64,000 bases of DNA from assembly GCA_934045905.1 (NCBI GenBank), contig OW203773.1, positions 20,199,246 to 20,263,245 of the forward strand, in the 5' to 3' direction. The stretch comes from Leuctra nigra. Lineage: Eukaryota > Arthropoda > Insecta > Plecoptera > Leuctridae. Both the position numbers and the translations under genes were made by a program. The notes beneath the pieces are model-generated. The model was not told the origin of the DNA, made no database searches, and saw only the letters and a list, made by a program, of their open reading frames with translations. Positions 1-8,451 of the stretch are shown here, piece after piece (the stretch's first letter is position 1; every line of letters starts with the position of its first letter).

Positions 1-312
1 GTAGTTTGTGGTTTGTGGTTTGTTGTCTACCTGGTAGTTTGTGGGACTGTTACAAGCATAGTTATGTGTCCCGTCACACCCACACTTGGGCAGATACGCG
101 TCAGTGACGCAGGGAATCCCGCATTTGTCACTGCAGCTGGAGCCGGCGGGGCAGTAGGTGACCTTGTCCTTGCTAGGGTCGATCTGGTTGTCGTACGTGC
201 AGTGGTAGACCATCGTGGGGCCCGCGTCGTTGCAGTAGAACTGTTTCTCAGGACACGACAGCAACATCTTGGCGTTGATGTTGATGGCGGAGCATGTTGC
301 AGCGAGGCTCAA
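1..312 (-). CDS. Exon of a cysteine-rich, probably secreted protein (partial)
   Basis: Read on the minus strand, a polypyrimidine-AG acceptor ends at 313. From 312 an open frame runs to the window edge and encodes a Cys-dense segment with 14 or so cysteines in about 100 residues. The first spacing is roughly C-x11-C-x6-C-x10-C-x15-C-x5-C-x3-C-x3-C. Motifs such as CPEKQFYC, CPAGSSC and KCGCDG are visible. A possible donor (CAG|GTAGAC) lies at 31/30. Beyond it the frame continues into a short CAAACCA-type repeat, so the exon is either 31-312 or longer. The Cys pattern recalls small extracellular domains such as peritrophin-like chitin-binding folds, but I do not recognise the family. It lies downstream of, and on the same strand as, the lectin pair. 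Start and end of the gene are outside the window or not found. Confidence 0.5.
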   Translation of the reverse strand, partial: MSLAATCSAININAKMLLSCPEKQFYCNDAGPTMVYHCTYDNQIDPSKDKVTYCPAGSSCSDKCGIPCVTDAYLPKCGCDGTHNYACNSPTNYQVDNKPQTTNY

Positions 313-555
313 CTGTAAGTAGCATGGTGATGAGGCGGGGGCAACGGTCCGGGGCAGTCAGTATATCAACACCAAGGTCTAATCTTTCAACCAAACGATC
401 TGAAATTGTGCACACATACTTATGTAATCTAACCAGTGTCGTGCATAGTTTTCAGACATCATCCAGTGAGCTTACATAACATACTTCTTTCGAAATTAGT
501 TTCTTTTGGGGAATCATTGAGTAGCTCCATCCGGTATCTACCATTTTCAAAATGT
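313..555. repeat. Intronic or flanking repeat fragment
   Basis: Around 380-440 there is a stretch resembling parts of 2455-2510 and 32700-32760, with shared phrases of the type CTGAAATTNTGCACACAT. This marks a fragment of the interspersed repeat that fills intron 4 of the nearby broken lectin gene. No coding signal is seen here. Confidence 0.4.
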
Positions 556-909
556 ACACTCGGCCAAACAAAACTTGAACGTTGACCAAATTTGAATGAC
601 TGCTGGTCATGTCCCATAACCAATTAAAGCTTGTTATTATCATTGAAATGTGAGGTCACCTACTAGTGTGAGACAATGAGATCGCTTAGACTGACTTCTG
701 GAGGGCTATTCTAAATTCCCTTGTCGTCTCGTATCAATTGATACGGCGTCACTACCATGTTAAATAGATAGCACTCCAGTGTGCAGTGAGCCCGTATCAC
801 GTGAAACGAGACGACAAGGGAATTTAGAATAACCCTCCTGATGGTGCGATCTAACATTTATCAGCCTATCAGATTTATTGAACGTTCAAGTTTTGTTTGG
901 CCAAGTGTA
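556..909. mobile_element. MITE with ~27-bp terminal inverted repeats (TACACTTGGCC family), interrupted
   Basis: The left end starts TACACTCGGCCAAACAAAAC. The right end is its inverted complement with one mismatch and finishes GGCCAAGTGTA. Length is about 354 bp including a nested 137-bp element. A second copy of the family, in inverted orientation in its middle part, is at 13685-19011, where it is split by a Ty3 retrotransposon. There is no coding capacity. A TA at each terminus is compatible with a Tc1/mariner-type non-autonomous element, but the superfamily is an inference. Confidence 0.7.
701..837. mobile_element. Small nested foldback element with 3-bp target duplication
   Basis: The arms at 701-733 and about 806-837 are inverted complements of each other (GAGGGCTATTCTAAATTCCC versus its complement), with a short loop. 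The flanks are CTG (698-700) and CTG (838-840). The related MITE copy at about 18850-18880 has the same surrounding sequence without this insert, which acts as an empty site. A 3-bp duplication fits PIF/Harbinger-type transposition, although that group usually prefers TWA targets. Confidence 0.65.
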
Positions 910-2224
910 CCTACATTTTTGCATAAATGTTGAAATTAAATCAATAATTGAACGTCAATGTTCTAAGCATTATAATTCTCGATATATAACACTCTGGGCA
1001 AATTCTTAATAAATTAATTCTACATTACATGTGAACCTACTTAGCGACCTAGTCCTTCGGAAATTAAATAATTACCATAGAGAAAAATTACATATTTTCT
1101 CTGATGCAACGAAGATTTTTGTAAAAAAAATCTATATTATAAATTTTTGTGACTGAAATTTAATTTTTAACATAAGAAGTTTGTAACATGTTTCTACTCA
1201 CCAATATCACGATCAATTTGTAAGACATTTTCTATCTCTTCTTAGCAGTGAGGGTGACTTAACAATGTCGCTACTCTCTATAATTATATAGGTAGAAGTA
1301 TACTAATGTTTAATCTATCCTATTGTTCACATTAAGGGATCAAACATTCATTAAACATTAATTGTTTATTAATTATGCAAATAATGCTTCTTATCTGCTG
1401 AATACACTTTTAATTGTTTCCAAAATGCATTTATGGGTTGTTTAGTCAATAATTATTTGAAAATTAGTCAAGTATCAAAGAAACCGTCTAAACGCATTAA
1501 AATTTTATGTATTTATTGGAGCTGGTCATAAATTTAAAAATGTGAATATTTTGAGCCATTGACGTGCTTTATCAGATTGCAAATATTTTCTTGTAGCTGT
1601 TTCTGCCTGCAACCGTTTGTGTGTTGATTGTATGATAATAAAACAACCTTGATGCATCGTATTTACAAAACAAAATCAGGTGAGTGTAGTTGCATCATCA
1701 ACATCATCGTCTAATCATCCTTGAAATCATCAGCACAGACGACAGAACCAAAGTGGATGTCAACTCCCCTGTCCACCTACCCGCAAAGATCCAAAATTTA
1801 TTTAAAATTTTGTCATCTATTCCACAAACAGAAATAGGTACCACAAAGCACAAAGCACAAAATAATAATATTTATTTACTTTGTTTGATCATATTATTAT
1901 TATTATTTTAGATTATAAGCTAGTTTTTATTAATTTCTGACGACATCCATACTTGTATTATGTACTTGTCAAAGGATCTAATAAAAATAAAGATAAAAAT
2001 AAAAATACCACAAATTACACTAATACCATTAAAGTGCATAGATAAATGTTGGTCGATATTATTATACTAAGTTACTAAGTTACTATACTAAGTTACATCC
2101 GGTTTTAATTTTTTTTATGTTTCGTTGTTAATACAAAAATGGAGCTACAATGAGATATTTTATTAATTACATTAATTTCTGGTGTGTAGTACTTTAATTT
2201 TAGTTTAATTTTTCGTGTTTGACG
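910..2224. other. Gene-poor AT-rich DNA, with poly(A) signal of the lectin pseudogene at its right end
   Basis: No convincing coding exon is seen on either strand. On the minus strand an AATAAA hexamer (plus-strand TTTATT, 2159-2164) lies about 60 bases past the lectin stop codon at 2225-2227 and is the likely polyadenylation signal for that locus. Confidence 0.5.
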
Positions 2225-2445
2225 TCATCCTAGGATGTCTTGCTCACAGATGAAGGGATATGGACCAGATCCTTGGCGTGCACCCAGCCCTCTGGTGGAG
2301 ACGAAGTGGAAGTAGTCGACAGCTGGGTAGTTAATGTAGTCGCCAGCAGGGGCGCCGTTCCACCAGATGTTGTAGCCGGTGTCATTCAAATCTCCACCTA
2401 CAACACATCACCCTTTGTTTATTTAGCTGGGGAACAGGTTTTTTG

Positions 2446-3458
2446 TTTTTGAACAGGTCAAACTGTTTAACCAACCGTTCTGAAATTCTGCACACATTCT
2501 AATATCATCTAAGATGGTCTGGGTCTCAAATTTGGTTTTTAAACATATACTGTGTTGTGTAATAAAACTGGAACCGTTTGATTGATCAACTTTAGAATGT
2601 GTATGGTCATCGAGACTAAAATGAAAATAAGACAGATAGGATACAGGGAAAGAACGCTATAAGTCACATTCGGAAGAAATGAGATAAACGAAGTTTTATT
2701 TTGAAACTGGTAGGTATATCTATCTTCCATACAGATCGGTATTTCAAGACGTTGTGGCAATATTTTCTAAAACCCGAGGGTATATTCTGAAAGCTCATAA
2801 AAATCACTGCAAGACTACCTTAAATCTTTTTTCAAAAACATTACTTATAGCGTTCTTTCACTGTAGGTACCCTTCAATTGGTTTTTTAACATAAACTGTG
2901 ATTTTTGTAAATTAAAACTGGAATTCATGTTTGAACAATCAACTTCAGATTTTGCATGATCATCGGAACCAAAATGTTATTTGAAAGGTGTAAATTTTAA
3001 GACTAATCTGTAGTTAACTTTTAAATGTTAGCGTTTTCGAAAATATTTGTAAAATTTCTGTAAGGAAATTACAGATATTTTATCACTGCTTTTTGAAGCA
3101 TTTGAAGGGTACAGGTTTTTAAATTTTTCTGTGTTATTATTATTATAATGTATGTATCTGCCCCGCAGTCAAGCCATTTTTTGGCTTTGTGGGGCAACAG
3201 TTTATTTTTTATTGTATAATTGTATTGTGTGATCGTTAAATAAAAAATAAAAAAATACAAAAAATAAAAAATATTGGCGCAAAATCTTGAAAAACGCAAT
3301 TGAAATATCGATTTGTATGGAAGATCAAGCTTCAGCATAAAACTTCGTTTATCTCATATTTTATCCGAATGTGAATTAGCGTTCCTTCCCTGTTCCCTTC
3401 AAATCAAATCGCTTGCAATACGAAGGCTAGCTCATCAACGCGTTACACAGAGCGGTTT
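2446..3458 (-). repeat. Non-autonomous repeat filling intron 4 of the broken lectin
   Basis: Nearly the whole intron between exons 4 and 5 resembles sequences at about 32540-33530 and 39127-39915. Its boundary motif, CGCTCTGTGTAACGCGTTGA followed by TGAGC (read on minus), lies immediately inside the splice donor and recurs at 31985-32015, 33490-33525 and 39130-39170. An internal inverted repeat (about 2650-2755 against 3299-3395) is also present. No protein is encoded. Family unknown. Confidence 0.6.
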
Positions 3459-3742
3459 ACCCTTCAAGGTGACATAGTCGTCGTCTCCGCCGAAGAAGCG
3501 ATGCACACCGACCCAGGTTCGGAAGTACTACTCAAAGATGAACTGTTCTTCAAGGACATCCGCTTCGCTCGCGGAGTTGAGGATCACAAGATGGCTGCCG
3601 TCGCGACGACACGTCATCTCTCCGTCGATCCAGGTCGTGAGGTTCTGGAACATCTTGTAATAGCCGTGTCCAGCGATGTGCAGGTATCCAGGTCTGTAGG
3701 GACAAACTGTTTTACATACTGGACATACTGGACATACTTGTT

Positions 3743-4174
3743 TTAAAAGTCGGCTGGGTAGTGAGTTTGACCTTGAATAGTTTTTGTATCGATTTTTATC
3801 AATATCTTTTTCCAGCGTAATTGTTAACAAAATAGGGCTATGTACGTGAATTCAGAACAGTTCAATGAAAATAATTTCATAGTTTGGAATAAGTTATAAG
3901 TTTTATTTTGTCCAACAGGTGTTTAGAACCCGAAAATTAGTAATTAGTATTAGTAGTATTAGTAATTAGAAAATTAGTAATTTTCGGGTTCTAAACACCT
4001 GTTGGACAAAATAAAACTAATAACTTATTCCAAACTATGAAATTATTTTCATTGAACTGTTCTGAATTCACGTACATATAGCCCTATTTTGTTAACAATT
4101 ACACTGGAAAAAGATATTGATAAAAATCGATTAAAAAACTCTTCAAGGTCAAACTCACTACCCAGCCGTCTTAA
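3743..4174. mobile_element. TTAA-flanked foldback MITE, copy 1
   Basis: Two arms of about 190 bp are inverted complements around a short ATTAGTA-rich centre near 3945-3970. Termini read TTAA...GTCGGCTGGGTAGTG and CACTACCCAGCCGTC-TTAA. A second full copy is at 28713-29154 and a single arm at about 36760-36844. TTAA at both ends suggests piggyBac-type target choice, but no transposase is present. It lies in intron 3 of the lectin pseudogene. Confidence 0.75.
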
Positions 4175-4177
4175 GAG

Positions 4178-4536
4178 TCGGCTGTACTAAAAGGTAAACA
4201 TTGGTGATCATATCTCATAAATATCGCTTTAACTCTTGAATCATTCATAGCTAATTATTTAGTCGACTTTAGCAAAATAGGTAAACACCAAATTTTAACG
4301 GTAATATTTGAACTCAATCTCGTATAGAAAACCCGAAAAAATATAGAATTTTCAGGTTCTCCACGAGTTTGGGCACAAATATTGTCATTATAGTGTTTGT
4401 GTTTATATTACTAAGGTCGGCTAAAACATAAGCTATACACCAATTATTTTTCACATATTTCATAACTTGAAATATTCAAAGCTATAGCGATATTTAGGAA
4501 CTATTGTCACCAATGTTTACCTTTTAGTACAGCCGA
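4178..4536. mobile_element. MITE with 30-bp perfect terminal inverted repeats
   Basis: The left terminus begins TCGGCTGTACTAAAAGGTAA. The right end (4507-4536) is its exact inverted complement over 30 bases. The interior is AT-rich and non-coding. It sits four bases from the TTAA-flanked MITE and just left of the LINE insertion. No target duplication is obvious. Confidence 0.65.
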
Positions 4537-4583
4537 ATTGATTAGAGATTTCGAGCTTTCTGCAGTAACTTTATTAATTATTT

Positions 4584-5936
4584 CACAAGATCGTCAGGCT
4601 GGTGGCACTTGTGTGCCACGGTGGTTGAGACTGAGGCTTGCGCCTATTCCTCAACGGCTGGTGAGTTTATTCGGCACGGTGTTCTTCGTGAATCTGCCAG
4701 CTGCAGATGGGGCGTGTCTAGATGTTCAGCGCATCTATTGGTCGAGGATACTTGTCCCAGGGATTGGTTGTTATTTTGCTGAGTGCGGCAATCAGTGGGT
4801 TGTCGTGGTCGGCGAGTTGCTCGTAGAACTTGATGTTCAGTCTCAACATGTGTTGTGTGAGTAGTTCTGCGTCAACTTGGCGGTGTATGTCTGCGGTTCG
4901 GACGTACATCGGCAATCCCAAAGCCAGACGGAATGCCTTGTTCTGGACCCGCTGAAGTTTGTCCCGAAGTAGTTTGGCACATCCGCTCCAGATGGGGCAG
5001 GCGTACGTGATCGTCGGACGGACGATTGCCGAGTAGACTCGCGTCTTCACCGCGACACTCATCGACTTCGAGCGAAGGAGAGGGTAGAGGCCGGCCATCT
5101 TGCGCGCCGCTTTCTGCTGAACGAACTCGACGTGGGCTCGCCAGTTCAGCTTGCTGTCTAGCTTTACCCCAAGGTAGAGGCTGTTCGGCTGCCAGATGAT
5201 CTCTTGCCCGTCAAGTTTCAGCTCCGGTGTGTGTTTGAGGCGGCGGCGAGTGAAGAGAGTGGCGGTGGTCTTAGTCGCGTTCAGCTCAATCCTCCAAGCC
5301 GAGTACCATTTGGACAGCACGTTGAGGGCGTTCTGAAGTCTCCTCTCGAGGAACTCTCCTTTGCCGGACTGCGCGATGATGGCTCCATCATCGGCGTAGA
5401 ACGCTAGGTCGATGTTCTTGATGTTAGTCGGCACGTCGTTCAGGTAGGTGTTGAAGAGGAATGGCCCGAGGATGGACCCCTGGGGCACTCCGGCGGTCAC
5501 CGGTCTTGTGGTGGATCTCTCTTCTCGGAGGCTGACGTGGAACGATCTTCTCGTCAAGTACCTAGCGATGAAGTTCACCAGGTAGTTTGGGAAGCCCTGC
5601 GCAATCATCTTGCACAGCAGTCCCGTGTGCCACACTCTGTCGAAAGCCTTAGCCACGTCTAGGAAGACAACTCCTGTTGACTTTCCGTGGTTAAAGCCAT
5701 GGGTTATCTTGTCGACTACGCGTAGAAGCTGATGGTTGGTTGAGTGTTCACTTCGGAAGCCGAACTGCTGGTCGATGAAGGTGTTGTGTGACCTAGCATG
5801 ATCTTCAAGGCGTCGCAGAACCACTTTCTCCAGCAACTTGGACAGGCATGAAAGTAGGCTGATAGGCCTGTAGTTGCTTGGGTTCTTCAGTGGTTTGCCG
5901 GGCTTGGGGAAAACGACAACCTTGGCCTCCTTCCAG
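4584..5936 (-). mobile_element. 5'-truncated jockey-type LINE with 11-bp target duplication
   Basis: The reverse-transcriptase part of a non-LTR retrotransposon inserted on the minus strand in intron 3 of the lectin pseudogene. The 11-base direct repeat ATTAATTATTT occurs at 4573-4583 and 5937-5947, exactly bracketing the element. The 5' end is cut off inside the RT domain, typical of incomplete target-primed reverse transcription. The 3' UTR is short (4584-4717). Confidence 0.85.
4718..5935 (-). CDS. Non-LTR retrotransposon reverse transcriptase (C-terminal part)
   Basis: The open frame starts at the truncation point at 5935 and runs about 405 codons to the stop at 4718. It carries the RT blocks of the jockey group in order: PSNYRPISLLS, an FLDVAKAFDRVWH block, GVPQGSILGPFLFN, the catalytic FYADD (about 5385-5400), and the LYLGVKLDSKLNW thumb region. 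It ends in the usual C-terminal tail with no RNase H domain seen. Endonuclease and ORF1 are missing because of the truncation, so it cannot move itself. The frame has no stop or shift, so the insertion is probably fairly young. It is not a host gene. Confidence 0.9.
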   Translation of the reverse strand, partial: WKEAKVVVFPKPGKPLKNPSNYRPISLLSCLSKLLEKVVLRRLEDHARSHNTFIDQQFGFRSEHSTNHQLLRVVDKITHGFNHGKSTGVVFLDVAKAFDRVWHTGLLCKMIAQGFPNYLVNFIARYLTRRSFHVSLREERSTTRPVTAGVPQGSILGPFLFNTYLNDVPTNIKNIDLAFYADDGAIIAQSGKGEFLERRLQNALNVLSKWYSAWRIELNATKTTATLFTRRRLKHTPELKLDGQEIIWQPNSLYLGVKLDSKLNWRAHVEFVQQKAARKMAGLYPLLRSKSMSVAVKTRVYSAIVRPTITYACPIWSGCAKLLRDKLQRVQNKAFRLALGLPMYVRTADIHRQVDAELLTQHMLRLNIKFYEQLADHDNPLIAALSKITTNPWDKYPRPIDALNI

Positions 5937-6426
5937 ATTAATTATTTGCTCTTGTGAGGCCCATATGAGGAGCAAGTATTCTCACTAAATCAGTTAGAAT
6001 TAAGAGAGAACATAGAAGAATCTGACTGGTCGACTCTGGAACGGAGTTGCAAATTTCAGTGTAGCACTGAAATGAGCTGTAACCTTTAAAAATTAATGCC
6101 ACGATACGTAATTTTCGAAATATTTGATTCGATGCATCCACATTTATGTTCCTATTTTATCGTCGACGTTCCTAATCGTATTAATAATAACTTAATAATG
6201 ATCTGGCGAACTTACAGGGGTTCATCCTGAACGACCGTCTTATTGATCGAGCAAATGAAGGGCATCAGTTCTTCACATTCCACATCCATGAGCCCAGCCA
6301 AAGAGAAGCCTCCACAGTTGTAGCTGGAACCGCCTCTTGGAAATCCTGGAGCCCACGCCGACTCTCCAGCGTAGCTCTGCTGGAGCGAGTCCCCTGGAGC
6401 AAGATTATTAATTACGGAATGAAATT

Positions 6427-6560
6427 CCACAAGGGAGAGTGTAATAGAGAAGGGAGGAGAGGAAAACCGGTACCGACATGTTGCCTAGACTCCTAACGAA
6501 AGATACCAAGGGGACCAATGGACATCCCATCCGAAGGACTGTGTAACATTTACAGAGTTG
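6427..6560 (-). repeat. Body fragment of a 5S-derived SINE in lectin intron 2
   Basis: This matches the body of the longer element at 12882-13250 (same order of AGAGAAGGGAGGAGAGGAAA, CCGGTACCG, GAAAGATACCAAGGGG and CCATCCGAAGGAC-type blocks) with scattered differences. It fills most of the 211-bp intron between exons 2 and 3 of the broken lectin gene. Confidence 0.6.
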
Positions 6561-7150
6561 ATGTGAGCTCTATCGCGCATGTGCTGATGATCTGGACAAC
6601 CTACCGTAGACAGTGACGTAATCGCCCTCAGTGAAGGCGTCATGGAATCCAGTGTGGATGGATGCGATGTTCCACTCCGTCATCATCGCTTTGATGTCGT
6701 CAGCGTCATCTGCCGAGTTAGTCACGTCCAAGATGGCGTTCTGGTCTCGACAAATCTAAAGGTACATACGAGACGATACTCCGATACATTATTAGATGCA
6801 TTACTGATGTACTATCCATAAGGAAAGCGAATTAGACAGCAGAATTAATTTTCTTGCTAATTATTTATGACTGGATTGTAAATTAAGCTTTCTAACATAC
6901 TCACTGTTGATCAATTTGTGGAGAGCCAAATTGCCAACCCCAGCAGCTGTGGATTTCCGAATCGTACAGACTTTCTCCATGATGTTGTCAAGGTGGAGAG
7001 CTTGTCAAATTATCCACTTACTTTCAGTGACTCGTTCCAGGTGTCAGGAGTATCGACGAGGACGTAGCTTCTATCTCCAATGTGAATGTCCACAGCAACC
7101 GCGCATGTGCATGTCAGTGTCCATATGAACCATCGATCAATAATATTCAT

Positions 7151-8451
7151 TCAGACTTGTAGAAACTAGAAGCAAAAGAGTTGACCCTGTTTTGGGAAGA
7201 AAATTATTGAAAAAAAATTCAAAATGGCAGCCATGCAACTGACTCTTAACCTTATTTATTTTATTTTCTATAATTCTTCTAATTTTTAATTTCGTAAATT
7301 ATTTAATTTTTCTACCTAATACTCCTGAACTCACACAAAAGAAAATTTCTCAAACCCCTAATTTTCTCAATGAAAATGATTTAAATAAGTACATCAAGTG
7401 TAATAATACAATACAAATTATGTACAATTCACTTTCAACTATGTAGTTGAGGATGTAACACTAAAATATGTGTATACTTACTTTCTTAAAACAGGACTTC
7501 TGATGAACTCAGAATGTTGTTGTCTAATGTCGACTTATCTTCACTGTAATTCAATCATCCTTATCTAGGAGTCGATAGCAGGAGATGTGCTGACTAAACG
7601 GGTTTTCAGCTCTTACACAGCTACAGCTCAAGTCAGCTCGTAACTAAGCTATTAGATCCATAGATGATCAATCTAAGGCTAGGATGTTTAGGACATGTTT
7701 AGGACATGTTTGGTCTAGACCAAATTTATAAAATGTCCATCCACCATTTGGATGGCCATCAACAATTGACACTTGATACATTGCCACATTCATACACTAA
7801 TTTAAGTTAATTTTAATATATTTCTCCAGTCCAACTCCATAACCGATAAATCAAATAATATGTTGACGTTACATACCTTAAAATTTCATTGGCCTCGGGA
7901 ATTTGTGGTCCGTTTTTAATAATTTCAAGGCGCTATTTGCCTGCCTTTTGGACGTTCATTCATAGGTTCTAAACATCCTAGCCCTCTTCATGATATAATC
8001 CTCATTTGTGCACGATTGTTTAAATGAAAGCTTTTTTTATTTTATTTTATTTATTTATTTACTTAGCTTGAAAGCTATTTTTCATTACAATATACATTTA
8101 CAAAACAGGATATTTATTATAAACAAATGAAGTACATAAAATTTTAAACATTTCAATATTTTCAAGTTACCAATAAAAGGCAAGGATAAACATAAATAAG
8201 TGAGGTAAGCGATCAATCATAATATTCAAACAACTTGTACTTATTATTCCAAAAAAGATACACATTTAGTAAGGTTCAACCAGTGGTCAGAAATACTGGA
8301 TGGGTAGGTATATACCTCCAAAACTTATTGTTTCACTGGCCATCAAAGCAAATCTGATTTCATCCATCATTTCTCCATACAAGGTAGATGAGCATCAAAC
8401 AATTCCCACTTGCATTTCAGCCACTGGGAGAACTGAACTAATCTGACACTG
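7151..8451. other. Intergenic DNA between the two lectin paralogs
   Basis: It should contain the promoter of the 2225-7150 locus (right of 7150) and the 3' region of the 8452-13523 gene. Minus-strand AATAAA-type hexamers occur near 8112-8117. AT-rich low-complexity sequence (TTTATTTTATTTTATT type) lies near 8033-8065. No exon was recognised. Confidence 0.4.

Larger units (their letters stand above)
2225..7150 (-). pseudogene. Tandem dual C-type lectin paralog with in-frame stop (immulectin-like)
   Basis: Five exons reconstruct on the minus strand: 7022-7150 (ATG and hydrophobic signal peptide beginning MNIID), 6605-6755, 6216-6393, 3461-3693 and 2225-2397 (TGA). All junctions are GT-AG and the summed length, 864 nt, is divisible by three. 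Phases match the intact paralog at 8452-13523 exactly, and exon 2 is 151 nt in both. The product would be two C-type lectin domains. The first ends with WAPGFPR, NCGGFS and PFIC motifs; the second starts PGYLHIAGHGYYK and ends PFICEQDILG. In exon 4 a TAG at 3528-3530 falls at codon 208, just before the conserved WVGVHRFFGGDDD block, and would remove most of domain 2. The rest of the frame is preserved, so the lesion looks recent, or the gene yields a one-domain product. Canonical sugar motifs (EPN/QPD) are absent. Introns are full of repeats. Confidence 0.75.

Noticed and set aside
3694..3830. N-terminal extension of lectin exon 4 in the broken paralog
   Set aside because: It lies upstream of a good acceptor (CCTACAG at 3694-3700) and partly within the same MITE arm; the paralog supports an exon start at 3693.
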